Assembly (NCBI GenBank): GCA_041071465.1
Contig: CP163498.1
Location: 3,552,001-3,616,000, forward strand
Source of the DNA: Pseudomonas putida
GTDB lineage: Bacteria; Pseudomonadota; Gammaproteobacteria; Pseudomonadales; Pseudomonadaceae
Length of the DNA stretch: 64,000 nucleotides
Direction: 5' to 3'
Shown here piece by piece: positions 33,410 to 42,324 of the stretch. Made by a program: the position numbers and the translations under genes. Numbering within the stretch: position 1 is the first letter of the stretch; every line of letters starts with the position of its first letter. The notes under the pieces are model-generated. The model was not told the origin of the DNA. It worked only from the letters and a program-made list of their open reading frames with translations, and made no database searches.

Positions 33410-35491
33410 TTACTTCTTGGCCACCTTGGTGCTGGCGCTGAGGTAGTCGATCAGGATGCGACCGGTTTCCGACAGGTAGGCGTCGTCTTCCGGCTTGGTG
33501 TTTTCATCTTCGGCCGGCAGCGCGTCTTCATCCTCTTTCTTCAGCTCTTTCAGCGGCTCTTCACCCTTGGCCTTGCGGCGGACGTTTTCCAGCGCCAGTT
33601 GCTTGGCCTCGATTTCATCATGGCGTGCACGGCGTTCCTGTTCGTTGAGGCTGACGGTTTTTTCATTCATCAGCTTCTGGGTCAGGGCCAGCCGGTCGCG
33701 GATGTAGGTGAACTCGGCATCCTTGTCACTGCGTGCTTCATGCTGCGCCTTGAGCTGGGCCAGGAACGGCTTGAACGGGTCGGACGCCGGCCTGATCGCC
33801 GGGCGAATGGTGTCCCACGGCATGGCTTCGGGCAGCGCGCTCTCGCCGATTTCCTTGGTGTCGATGATCGACGGGTAGTCGATGTCCGGCAGCACGCCTT
33901 GGTGCTGGGTGCTTTGCCCAGAAACCCGGTAGAACTTGGCCAGGGTCAGCTTCAGTTCGCCATGGTTGAGTGGCTGGATGGTCTGCACGGTGCCTTTGCC
34001 GAAGGTCTGGCCACCGATGATCAGTGCGCGGTGGTAGTCCTGCATGGCGCCGGCGAAGATCTCCGAAGCCGAGGCCGACAGCCGGTTCACCAGCAGCGCC
34101 AGCGGGCCTTTGTAGAAGGCACCTGGGTTTTCGTCTTCCAGCACGTCGACGCGGCCATCGCTGTTGCGCACCAGCACGGTTGGGCCTTTCTCGATGAACA
34201 GGCTGGTCAGCTCAGTGGCTTCCTGCAACGAGCCGCCGCCGTTGTTGCGCAGGTCGATGACCACGCCGTCGACTTTTTCCTTCTGCAGTTCGGTGAGCAG
34301 TTTTTTCACGTCACGCGTGGTGCTCTTGTACTCCGGGTCACCTGCACGGTAGGCCTTGAAGTCCAGGTAGAAGGCCGGGATCTCGATGATGCCCAGCTTG
34401 TAGTCACGCCCGTCCTGCTTGAGCTTGAGTACCGACTTTTTCGCTGCCTGCTCTTCAAGCTTCACCGCTTCACGGGTGATCGACACGATCTTGCTGGTCT
34501 GGTCGCTAGGTGCGTTGCTGGCCGGGATGATTTCCAGGCGCACCACCGAACCTTTCGGGCCGCGGATCAGCTTGACCACTTCGTCCAGGCGCCAGCCGAC
34601 CACGTCGACCATTTCCTTGTTGCCCTGGGCCACGCCGATGATCTTGTCGGCCGGGGCCACTTGCTTGGTCTTGGCGGCCGGGCCTGCCGGCACCAGGCGC
34701 ACAATCTTGACCTGGTCGTTGTCGCTTTGCAGCACCGCGCCGATGCCTTCGAGCGACAGGCTCATGTTGATGTCGAAGTTTTCGGCGTTGTCCGGCGACA
34801 GGTAGTTGGTGTGCGGGTCGTAGGACTGGGCGAAGGTGTTGATGTAGGCCTGGAAGATATCCTCGGCACGGGTCTGGTCCAGGCGCGCCAGCTGGTTCTT
34901 GTAGCGCTTGGTCAGGGTTTCCTGGATCTGCTTGGGTTCCTTGCCGGCGATTTTCTGGCGCAGCACTTCGTCTTTCACGCGCTTGCGCCACAGGTCGTCG
35001 AGCTCGGCCTGGTCCTTCATCCACGGTGCGTCCTTGCGGTCGATCAGCAAGGTTTCCTTGGTGGTGAAGTCGATCTTGTCCACGCCTTTGTTCAGCTCGG
35101 CCAGGGCGAAGTCCAGGCGTTGCTTGACGCGGTCGAGGTAGCGTTTGTAGATGGTGAAGCCTGGGTCCAGGTTACCGCTCTTGAGGAAATCGTCGAATTG
35201 CGTTTTCCACTTGTCGAACTCGGCGATGTCGGCAGCGGTGAAGTAGCTGCGCGCCGGGTCCAGCAGCTTGATGTAGCTGTCGTAGATGATGACCGAGCGG
35301 GCATCGTCCAGGGGGGGCTTGCTGTAGTGGTGGCGCTTGAGCAATTCCACCACGTTGAGGCTGGCGACGATCTCGTCGCGGTCCGGTTGCAGGCTGTCCC
35401 ACTTGTTGGCGGCCGCCGCATTGCCGCCGAGCGTGAGGCTGCCCAGGCCGATCATGACAGCGAGGGCGGTGCTTGGGAGGAAATGCTTCAT
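33410..35491 (-). CDS. prc: Tail-specific C-terminal processing protease Prc
   Basis: A 693-residue periplasmic S41 protease. A signal peptide (MKHFLPSTALAVMIGLGSLT) is followed by an N-terminal helical domain, a PDZ domain (MSLSLEGIGAVLQSDNDQVK ... GPKGSVVRLEI) and the protease core. The catalytic Ser is in LSASASEIFAGA and the Lys in GGQTFGKGTVQ. A C-terminal DUF3340-type tail follows. Prc degrades or trims periplasmic and lipoprotein substrates such as peptidoglycan hydrolases. The ATG at 35491 is chosen because it gives a clean signal peptide; an ATG 11 codons upstream also exists. Neither has a strong ribosome site. Confidence 0.94.
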   Translation of the reverse strand: MKHFLPSTALAVMIGLGSLTLGGNAAAANKWDSLQPDRDEIVASLNVVELLKRHHYSKPPLDDARSVIIYDSYIKLLDPARSYFTAADIAEFDKWKTQFDDFLKSGNLDPGFTIYKRYLDRVKQRLDFALAELNKGVDKIDFTTKETLLIDRKDAPWMKDQAELDDLWRKRVKDEVLRQKIAGKEPKQIQETLTKRYKNQLARLDQTRAEDIFQAYINTFAQSYDPHTNYLSPDNAENFDINMSLSLEGIGAVLQSDNDQVKIVRLVPAGPAAKTKQVAPADKIIGVAQGNKEMVDVVGWRLDEVVKLIRGPKGSVVRLEIIPASNAPSDQTSKIVSITREAVKLEEQAAKKSVLKLKQDGRDYKLGIIEIPAFYLDFKAYRAGDPEYKSTTRDVKKLLTELQKEKVDGVVIDLRNNGGGSLQEATELTSLFIEKGPTVLVRNSDGRVDVLEDENPGAFYKGPLALLVNRLSASASEIFAGAMQDYHRALIIGGQTFGKGTVQTIQPLNHGELKLTLAKFYRVSGQSTQHQGVLPDIDYPSIIDTKEIGESALPEAMPWDTIRPAIRPASDPFKPFLAQLKAQHEARSDKDAEFTYIRDRLALTQKLMNEKTVSLNEQERRARHDEIEAKQLALENVRRKAKGEEPLKELKKEDEDALPAEDENTKPEDDAYLSETGRILIDYLSASTKVAKK

Positions 35492-35631
35492 GCTGATTCG
35501 ACGTGGAGGCAATTGATCACGCATAGTAGGCCGTCTTTTCCGTTGCCGGTTCCATGGAACCGGGCAAATACTGCAAAAAGCCTGGGGTGTGCGTTCCCCA
35601 GGCCCAGTCATGATTCAACTATGGAGGCACT

Positions 35632-36594
35632 GTGAAGGCATTGCAAGGCGTTGACGGACATGTGGAGTGGGTCGAGGCCGAACGCCCGGCCTGTGACGCG
35701 GGCCAAGTGCGCATTCGCGTGGCCGCAGCGGGGCTGAACCGCGCTGATCTGCTGCAGATGAAAGGTTTGTACCCGCCACCACCAGGGGCCAGCCCGTACA
35801 TGGGCCTGGAGTGTGCCGGGGTGGTTGAAGAGGTAGGTGCGGGTGCCGATTGGCGGGTGGGCGACCGCGTTTGCGCGCTGCTGGCCAGCGGCGCGATGGC
35901 CGAGGAAGTGGTGGTCGATGCCCGTCACGTACTGCCGGTGCCCGAAGGCCTGAGCCTGCAGGAAGCAGCGGCGTTGCCGGAGGTGTATGCCACCGCCTGG
36001 CTGAACATCTTCCAGCTCGGTGCTGTGAAGGCTGGCGAGAAGGTGTTGGTGCACGCCGGTGCCAGTGGCGTTGGCTCGGCCGCCATCCAGCTGTGCAAGG
36101 CGTTTGGCAGCCCGGTGTGGGTCAGCGTCGGTTCGCAGGACCGCCTGGCTTATTGCCAAGCGCTGGGTGCCGCGGGTGGTGTGGTACGTAACGAGAACCT
36201 GGACGCGCTGGAAGGTTTTGGCCCGTTCGACGTGATTCTCGACCCGGTGGGCGCCAGCTACGGTGAGCTCAACCTGAAGCTGCTGGCCCGTGACGGGCGC
36301 TGGGTGATCATCGGCCTGATGGGCGGGCGCAAGTTCGAGCTGGACCTGGCGCAGGTGCTGGGCAAGCGCCTGGAGATTACCGGCTCCACGCTGCGTAACC
36401 GTGATGACGGCTTCAAGGCCGAACTGCTGAGTGAGTTGCAGCAGCAGGTGTGGCCGCTGTTTGCCGAAGGGCGCTTGTCGCCGCAGCTGGTCGATACCTA
36501 CCCGGTGGAGTTTGCCCAGGCGGCGTATGCCGAGCTTGAGACCAATCAGGTGTCAGGAAAGCTGGTGATGGTGATCGACGCGAGCCTGGTGTAA
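35632..36594 (+). CDS. NAD(P)H quinone oxidoreductase (PIG3-like, zinc-free MDR)
   Basis: A 320-residue medium-chain reductase without the structural zinc Cys cluster. GroES-like N-terminal domain (LNRADLLQMKGLYPPPPGAS), then a Rossmann domain with VLVHAGASGVGSAAIQLCKA. The length and PPPPG motif fit the PIG3/QorA-like quinone oxidoreductases that use NADPH. The start is GTG at 35632 with GGAGG five bases upstream. It is divergent from prc, with about 140 bases between start codons. Confidence 0.9.
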   Translation: MKALQGVDGHVEWVEAERPACDAGQVRIRVAAAGLNRADLLQMKGLYPPPPGASPYMGLECAGVVEEVGAGADWRVGDRVCALLASGAMAEEVVVDARHVLPVPEGLSLQEAAALPEVYATAWLNIFQLGAVKAGEKVLVHAGASGVGSAAIQLCKAFGSPVWVSVGSQDRLAYCQALGAAGGVVRNENLDALEGFGPFDVILDPVGASYGELNLKLLARDGRWVIIGLMGGRKFELDLAQVLGKRLEITGSTLRNRDDGFKAELLSELQQQVWPLFAEGRLSPQLVDTYPVEFAQAAYAELETNQVSGKLVMVIDASLV

Positions 36595-36596
36595 GC

Positions 36597-36687
36597 AGGC
36601 CTGGCCCCTTCGCGGGTACCCCGCTCCCACAGGGATCGCACCCTTTCGTGGAAGCGGGTTCACCCGCGAAGAGGCCAGAACAGGCAA
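36597..36687. repeat. Inverted pair of REP elements (BIME)
   Basis: Two opposed REP copies (CTTCGCGGGTACCCCGCTCC and GCGGGTTCACCCGCGAAGAG) separated by about 20 bases lie between the convergent quinone oxidoreductase and HAD genes. Confidence 0.85.
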
Positions 36688-36697
36688 TGAAGTACTT

Positions 36698-37351
36698 TCA
36701 GGTCCAGCTCAGGATCGGCCAGCCATTGGTCTGGGCATGTTCACGCAATACCGCATCGGGGTTCACCACATGCGGATGGTCCACCTTCAGTAACAACGGC
36801 AGGTCATTGCGTGAGTCGGAATAGAAACTCGCCCCCTCCAGATTTTCCTGCTCCTGATCCAACCACTCCAGCAGCCGGGTGATCTTGCCCTCGCGGTAGG
36901 TCAGCACCCCGTGGGTCTTGCCGGTATACACCCCGTTCACCGCCTCCAGCTCGATTGCCAGGTACTCGTCCACCCCCAGCCGCGCCGCAATCGGCCCCAC
37001 CAGGTGCGTCCCCGAAGCAGAAATGATCAGAATGCGATCGCCACGCTTGCGGTGTTCGGCAATGCAGCGGCAGGCGTCGCCATAGATGATCGGTTCGATC
37101 ACGTCTTCCACCCACGGCTCCACCAGGTGCTCGACTTCTTCCAGGGTACGCCCGGCAATCGGCTCCAGGCTGAAGGCCATGTAGTCCTCCATCTGCAGGT
37201 GGCCCTTGCCGTAGGCTTCCATCAGTTCATGGTCGCGGCGCAGGAAATCCTTGCCGTCGACCCAGCCCAGCCGGGCCATCTGCTCGCTCCACAGCGACGC
37301 GCAGTCGCCGTGGATAAGGGTTTCGTCCAGATCGAAAATTGCCAGTGCCAT
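36698..37351 (-). CDS. HAD-IB family phosphatase
   Basis: A 217-residue HAD hydrolase of the SerB-like IB subfamily: nucleophile motif FDLDETLIHGD, motif II ILIISASGTH, motif III Lys in TGKTHGV...YREGK and motif IV SDSRNDLPLL. It would dephosphorylate a small phosphorylated metabolite in the cytoplasm. It is the last gene of the ABC importer operon, 14 bases after the ATPase stop, so its substrate may derive from the imported compound. The substrate cannot be named from sequence. Confidence 0.87.
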   Translation of the reverse strand: MALAIFDLDETLIHGDCASLWSEQMARLGWVDGKDFLRRDHELMEAYGKGHLQMEDYMAFSLEPIAGRTLEEVEHLVEPWVEDVIEPIIYGDACRCIAEHRKRGDRILIISASGTHLVGPIAARLGVDEYLAIELEAVNGVYTGKTHGVLTYREGKITRLLEWLDQEQENLEGASFYSDSRNDLPLLLKVDHPHVVNPDAVLREHAQTNGWPILSWT

Positions 37352-37365
37352 TGTGTTGAGTCTCC

Positions 37366-38353
37366 TTAGGCCACTTCCCGCAGCGCCGTGGGGTCGATCG
37401 ACAAGCTTACCCGTTTTCCGTCCGCGTGCAGGTCTGCCGGCGAGCGGTTGAGCACATCGACCACCAGCTCCACTTCGCGCACCTTTACGCGGTAGCGAAT
37501 CACGTTGCCCAGCAGGCTGTGGCTACGCACTTCTGCGTCTAGTTCGCCGTTCACGCCCAGGGTGATCGACTCCGGGCGGATCGCCAGGCGGCTGGCCACC
37601 GGGCGCTGCAGCAGGCGGCTGGCGCTGTCGGCGTCGAGCAGGTTGTAGTTGCCGATGAAGCCGGCGGCAAACAGGTCCACAGGCGCTGTGTACAGAGTTT
37701 CGGCATCACCACTCTGGACGATGCGGCCCTGGTTCATCAGGAAGATGCGGTCGGACAGGGTCAGCGCCTCTTCCTGGTCGTGGGTGACGAAGATGGTGGT
37801 CAGCCCCAGCTCGCGCTGGATGGCGCGAATCTGCTCGCGCAGGTGCTTGCGGATACGCGCATCCAGTGCCGACAGCGGCTCGTCGAGCAGCAGCAGGCGC
37901 GGGCGGGTGACCAGCGAGCGGGCCAGGGCCACGCGTTGGCACTGGCCGCCAGACAACTGGTGCGGGTAGCGCCCGGCGAATGTGCCCAGCTCAACCAGCT
38001 CCAGGGCCTCGCGCACTCGCAGCTGGCTTTCGTCGGCTTTGACTTTGCATGCGCAGGCCAAAGGCGACGTTCTGCTCCACGGTCATGTTGGGGAACAGTG
38101 CGTAGCTTTGGAACACCATGCCGATGCCACGTTTTTGCGGGCTTAGCGGCACGATGTCGTGGCCGTCGAGGAGGATCTGCCCGCTGTCCACCGGGGTCAG
38201 CCCGGCGATGCAGCGCAGCAGGGTGGATTTGCCGCAGCCGGACGGGCCCAGCAAGGTGACGAACTCGCCGCGTTCGATGTGGCAGTCGATGTTCTCGAAT
38301 ACCGGGCTGCCGGCGTAGCTCTTCTGCAGTTTCTGTACGCTGACGAAGCTCAT
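37366..38353 (-). CDS. ABC importer ATPase (frameshifted)
   Basis: About 328 residues when repaired. Walker A (GPSGCGKST) and Q loop (GMVFQSYALF) are in the frame starting at 38353. Signature (LSGGQCQRVALARS), Walker B (LLLLDEPLSALD) and H loop (FVTHDQEEA) are in the frame ending at 37366. It also has a C-terminal TOBE-like domain, as in the polyamine/phosphonate/iron CUT1-like importers. The break is in the short A run at 38044-38046 (plus-strand TTT), where dropping one base gives LRMQVKADESQL. Probably an assembly indel. It follows the second permease by one base. Confidence 0.87.
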
Positions 38354-38354
38354 G

Positions 38355-39149
38355 TCAGGTCTTGTCCTTGTTCAGGCGGTTGGCGACCCAGGTCAGTATC
38401 AGCACGAAGGCGAAGTAGGAGATCACCAGTGCGCTGTTGAAGTGGCCGCTGCTGTTGCGCATGTTGTTCAGGTACACCTGCAGGGTCTCGTAGCGGGTGC
38501 CGACCAGCAGGTTGGCGAATACGAATTCGCCGAACAGGAACGAGAACGACAGCAGCAACGCCACCATCAAGCCCTTGCGCAGGTTGGGCAGCACCACCAG
38601 CAGTGCTGCCTGCCAGGTGCTGGCGCCGAGCAACTGCGCGGCGTCCATCAGGTCGCGCAGGTTGATGGCCTGCAGGTTGTTGGTAATGGCCCGGTACATG
38701 AACGGCAGCGCGATGGTGAAGTAGCAGCCGATCAGGATCCACGGTGTGCCGACCATGGCCATCGGCCCGCTGCCGTACAGTTGCAGCAACCCCACCGACG
38801 ACACCACCGGCGGTACCGCGAAGGGCAGCAGGATGAGGATGTTCATCAGTGCGTCGAGTTTGGGGAAGTGGTAGTGCACCACGAACAGCAGCGGCAATAT
38901 CAGCACCACCGACAGCAACAGCGCGCCCACGCACACCAGCAGTGACTGGCCGAAGGCTGCCAGAAAGCGCGGCTCGCTCCACAATGCCGCATACCATTTC
39001 AGGGTCAGGCCACTGGGCAGCAGGCTGGCCGACCAACTGGTGGCCAGCGAGTAGAGCAGGGTGCCGGCCAATGGCAGCAGCAGGATCAGGAACAGCAGGT
39101 ACACCACCACGCGATGGTACCAGCCGCCGGAAAGGGCGTCAGCGCGCAT
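38355..39149 (-). CDS. ABC importer permease 2
   Basis: A 264-residue inner-membrane permease with about six helices and a cytoplasmic coupling loop (RDLMDAAQLLGASTWQAALL), matching the EAA motif. It starts at the ATG 39149 with GAGGAG upstream and overlaps the first permease by 11 bases, indicating tight coupling. Confidence 0.88.
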   Translation of the reverse strand: MRADALSGGWYHRVVVYLLFLILLLPLAGTLLYSLATSWSASLLPSGLTLKWYAALWSEPRFLAAFGQSLLVCVGALLLSVVLILPLLFVVHYHFPKLDALMNILILLPFAVPPVVSSVGLLQLYGSGPMAMVGTPWILIGCYFTIALPFMYRAITNNLQAINLRDLMDAAQLLGASTWQAALLVVLPNLRKGLMVALLLSFSFLFGEFVFANLLVGTRYETLQVYLNNMRNSSGHFNSALVISYFAFVLILTWVANRLNKDKT

Positions 39150-39978
39150 GGTAGCTCCTCTTCAGCAGCCATTGATGCACCACCGTGACCAGCGTCATCA
39201 GCCCCACCAGCACCATGGCCAGGGCGCTGGCCAGGTTCGGGTCGAGGCTGATGTCGCCGGCCACCAGGCCGGCGATACGGATCGGCAGTACGTTGAAATT
39301 ACCCGTGGTCAGTGCGTACACGGTGGCGTAGGCACCGAGGGCGTTGGCCAGCAGGATGACGAACGTGCCCAGCAGTGCCGGGGTCAGCACCGGCAGGCCG
39401 ATGTGCCGCCAGTACTGCCAGTGGTTGGCGCCCAGCAGTGCGGCCGACTCGCGCCAGTCTTCACGCAGCGCGTCGAAGGCGGGGTACAGCAGCAATACGC
39501 CCAGCGGGATCTGGAAGTAGGTGTACACCAGGATCAGCCCGCTCTTGGAATAGATGCTGAAGTCTTCCAGCAGGCCGACCTGCTTCAGCAGCAGGGTCAG
39601 TGCGCCGTTGAAACCCAGCAGGATGATGAAGGCGAAGGCCAGCGGCACCCCGGCAAAGTTGCTGGTCATGTTGGCGAAGGCACTGACGAAGTCGCGCAGC
39701 TTCGAGTCCACCCGGCGCAGTGAATAGGCGCCGAGGGTGGCGATGACGATGCCGAACAGGCTCGACCAGAAGCTGATTTCCAGGCTGCGTTGCAATGCCT
39801 GCAGGTAAAACTTCGAGGCGAATACCTTGCTGAAGTTGTCGATGCCCCAGCCGGCGTCCGATTGCAGGCTGTTGGTCGCCACCCAGGCCAGCGGGGCGAC
39901 CTGGAAGATGACGAAGAACACGGCGAACGGCAGCAGGCAGAGCAGGGCCAGGTAGCGGCCACGGGCGCCGCCATTCAC
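39139..39978 (-). CDS. ABC importer permease 1
   Basis: A 279-residue permease with six to seven helices and an EAA loop (ALREDWRESAALLGANHWQY). The start is GTG at 39978: its GTGA overlaps the TGA of the upstream hydrolase gene by 4 bases. A longer frame upstream is only the antisense of that gene's coding frame. It pairs with the next gene to form a heterodimeric channel. Confidence 0.87.
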   Translation of the reverse strand: MNGGARGRYLALLCLLPFAVFFVIFQVAPLAWVATNSLQSDAGWGIDNFSKVFASKFYLQALQRSLEISFWSSLFGIVIATLGAYSLRRVDSKLRDFVSAFANMTSNFAGVPLAFAFIILLGFNGALTLLLKQVGLLEDFSIYSKSGLILVYTYFQIPLGVLLLYPAFDALREDWRESAALLGANHWQYWRHIGLPVLTPALLGTFVILLANALGAYATVYALTTGNFNVLPIRIAGLVAGDISLDPNLASALAMVLVGLMTLVTVVHQWLLKRSYHAR

Positions 39979-40781
39979 TTCAGCAACTCCCGGCAAACCG
40001 TTTTGTCGTGCGCGGCGCCCAGCAGCTCGCAGATGGTGCCGCACAGCTCGGTCTGCAGCGGTTTGGCGGCCGGGTCCAGGCTGAAGGCGTCGCCAAACAC
40101 GAACAGCGGCACTTCGCGCTCCTCGGCCAGCAGGCCGTTGTGCGAGCGGTCGTTGTTCATGCCATGGTCGGCGGTAACCAATACCTGATAGCCCTCTTCG
40201 AGCCAACCCGGCAGGTAGTCGGCCAGCAAAATATCCACGCTGCGCGCAGCGTTGCGGTACTGGCTGCTGTCCAGGCCGTGACGGTGGCCGATGTCGTCAA
40301 CGCTCATCGGGTGCACCAGCAGGAAGTTGGGGGCGTGACGGCGGCGCAGGTACTCGCCGTCGGCCAGCAGGTGCGAGTTGGGGTAACGGTCGTCCCAGTA
40401 GAACAGCCCGTGCTGGATCGGCAGCTTGGGCGCATGGGTGTGGCGGTCGCGCTGCGGGTCGAAGGGCGAGCGGTTGTACAGTTCGCTCATCCAGTGATAG
40501 GCCGCGGCTGCGGTGCCCAGGTTGGCCTCGCGGGCGTAGTGGAACACGCTGCGCTGGTTGGACAGGCGGTTGATGTTGTTGTGCACGATGCCGCTGTCGA
40601 TCGGCGGCACGCCGGTGAGGATGCATTCGTACAGCGGCCGCGACAGCGACGGCAGCTCGCATTCCACCCGGTATAGCGCGGCGCGGTCGGCCTCGACGTA
40701 AGCGTGCAGGTGGCCCATGGCGTGGTGAGCGACCTGGTAGTTGAGGCCGTCCAGCAGGACCAGGATGACGTTGTGGCTCAT
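39975..40781 (-). CDS. Alkaline-phosphatase-superfamily hydrolase (nucleotide pyrophosphatase/phosphodiesterase-like)
   Basis: A 268-residue cytoplasmic enzyme (no signal peptide) of the type I phosphodiesterase group: first metal Asp in ILVLLDGLNY, nucleophile region ELPSLSRPLYECILTG, and metal ligands in SVDDIGHRHG and VTADHGMNND. Relatives include phosphonoacetate hydrolase and phosphodiesterases. Placed between the binding protein and the permeases, it probably cleaves the imported molecule, and the HAD phosphatase may finish the job. The exact substrate is not deducible. Confidence 0.85.
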   Translation of the reverse strand: MSHNVILVLLDGLNYQVAHHAMGHLHAYVEADRAALYRVECELPSLSRPLYECILTGVPPIDSGIVHNNINRLSNQRSVFHYAREANLGTAAAAYHWMSELYNRSPFDPQRDRHTHAPKLPIQHGLFYWDDRYPNSHLLADGEYLRRRHAPNFLLVHPMSVDDIGHRHGLDSSQYRNAARSVDILLADYLPGWLEEGYQVLVTADHGMNNDRSHNGLLAEEREVPLFVFGDAFSLDPAAKPLQTELCGTICELLGAAHDKTVCRELLK

Positions 40782-40802
40782 TCAATACTCCGCAAAGGAA
40801 CC

Positions 40803-40923
40803 GGGAGGGCTTCGCCCTCCATTCGCGATACAAGGCCGCTCCCACAGGGACAGCGAAAACCTCTGGGGCGACGCGGGCCCTGTAGGAGCGGCCTTGCGTC
40901 GCGATGGGCTGCGCAGCAGCCCC
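40803..40923. repeat. Intergenic repeat, second REP family (pair)
   Basis: Opposed copies of an element reading roughly GCGACACAAGGCCGCTCC lie between the binding-protein gene and the hydrolase gene. Related pairs recur at 47588, 54617 and 62699. As it is inside the operon, it may lower expression of the downstream genes relative to the binding protein. Confidence 0.8.
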
Positions 40924-40937
40924 AGGATGGTCCTGCC

Positions 40938-41996
40938 TTACTCCATTTCGATGATCACTTGCTCCTGCCACATCTGCGGCAGTTTCTTCGAGGTGGCTTC
41001 CCAGGCTTCGGCGTTCTTGATCGGCTGGGCAGCACCGTACTGCTCGTTAGGCAGCAACTTGGCTTGCACATCCGCTGGCAGCTTCAGGTGCTCGGCACGG
41101 ATCGGCCGCGCATGCCCCTTGGCCAGGTTGATCTGCCCGGCGTCGCTGAAGATGTACTCGCGGGTCAGCTTGGCCGCATTGGGGTGCTTGGCGTACTTGT
41201 TGATGACCGTGGTATAGCCGGAAATCACCGAACCGTCCGACGGGATCAGCACCTCAAAACGTTTGGGGTCGATCTGTTCACGGTAGCTCAGGCCGTTGAA
41301 GTCCCACACCACGCCAACTTCCACTTCGCCCTTTTCCAACGTCTGGATAGTCGGGTTGGCCAGCGACAGGCGCTTCTGCTGGGCCAGCTTGGTGAACAGC
41401 TGCAGGCCCGGCGCCACGTTGCTCTCGTCGCCTTTGTAGGCAATGGCCGCGGCCAGCACGCCGTTGGCGGCCTGGGCGGCGGTGCCGACGTCGCCGATGG
41501 CGACCTTGTACTTGCCTTTTTCCAGGTCATGCCAGGACGTCGGGCGTTCGCCTTCCTTGACCAGGTCTTTGTTGATGATGAAGGCGATGGTGCCGGTATA
41601 GGCCAGTGCCCAGTGGCCGTCCTTGTCCTTGGCCCACTCCGGCACCTGGTCCCAGGTGCTTGGCTTGTAGGGCTGGCTGACGCCCTTGGTCACTGCGATC
41701 GGGCCGAAGGCGGCACCCACGTCGCCGATGTCGGCGCTGGCGTTGTCCTTCTCGGCTTCGAACTTGGCGATCTCCTGCGCCGAACTCATGTCGGTGTCGC
41801 TGTGCTTGAGGCCGTACTTGCTGGCCAGGTCTTCCCAGGTGCCTTTCCAGTTGGCCCAGGCATCGGGCATGCCCACGCTGTTGACCGTGCCTTCCTTGCG
41901 GGCGGCATCTTCCAGGGCCTTGAGGTCCGCGGCCATGGCCGAGGTGCAGAACGCGATGGCAGAGCCGAGCAGTGACGCCATGAACAACTTTTTCAT
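40938..41996 (-). CDS. ABC importer periplasmic binding protein
   Basis: A 352-residue periplasmic binding protein with signal peptide (MKKLFMASLLGSAIAFCTSA) and the PotD/FbpA-like fold: GDVGAAFGPIAVTKGV, IAFIINKDLVKEG, GVVWDFNGLSYREQ. It belongs to the group used for polyamines, iron and phosphonates (including 2-aminoethylphosphonate). It is the first gene of the minus-strand operon, 328 bases from the divergent GntR gene. Ligand identity as an organophosphorus compound is inferred from the enzymes encoded beside it. Confidence 0.88.
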   Translation of the reverse strand: MKKLFMASLLGSAIAFCTSAMAADLKALEDAARKEGTVNSVGMPDAWANWKGTWEDLASKYGLKHSDTDMSSAQEIAKFEAEKDNASADIGDVGAAFGPIAVTKGVSQPYKPSTWDQVPEWAKDKDGHWALAYTGTIAFIINKDLVKEGERPTSWHDLEKGKYKVAIGDVGTAAQAANGVLAAAIAYKGDESNVAPGLQLFTKLAQQKRLSLANPTIQTLEKGEVEVGVVWDFNGLSYREQIDPKRFEVLIPSDGSVISGYTTVINKYAKHPNAAKLTREYIFSDAGQINLAKGHARPIRAEHLKLPADVQAKLLPNEQYGAAQPIKNAEAWEATSKKLPQMWQEQVIIEME

Positions 41997-42324
41997 CCGT
42001 AGCTCCTTGGGTGGGTGCCTTTTACCGATCGTTGTTATGAGTGAAACCGTTGCCTGGAACCTTTGGTCTAGGTCAGCAAACCTTGAGCCAAGGTAGGCCG
42101 CTTGCGTGACAGTTTGATGTAGGGAAGGGCCCGCGCAGGTGGCCGAGGGCTCCTGGCAATACAGCGTAGACCATGGCGCAGCCCCGGTTTTGCTGGGCTG
42201 GCCCGATTCTGGCAGTGCTCTGGGCGCAACCTTGTCACAGGATGTTCATCAGCCCTGCCTAGGCTTGCACTATTCTCCAAATGCCCTGTTCTGGGGCTGG
42301 AATAGTCCAGATAGGTAACCCTTG
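41997..42324. other. Divergent control region of the ABC operon and GntR gene
   Basis: No gene is visible in these 328 bases. The part next to the GntR gene holds the PhnF-like palindrome described separately and, further out, ACTATTC/GAATAGT arms at about 42269-42306. No clear sigma-54 site was found. Confidence 0.6.
42297..42310. promoter_or_regulatory. PhnF-like operator palindrome
   Basis: CTGGA-ATAG-TCCAG is a 14-base dyad, 14 bases before the GntR start. Its core TGGAATAGTCCA closely follows the PhnF operator TGGTATAGACCA reported in mycobacteria. It is a good candidate for autoregulation and for repression of the divergent ABC operon. Confidence 0.65.
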
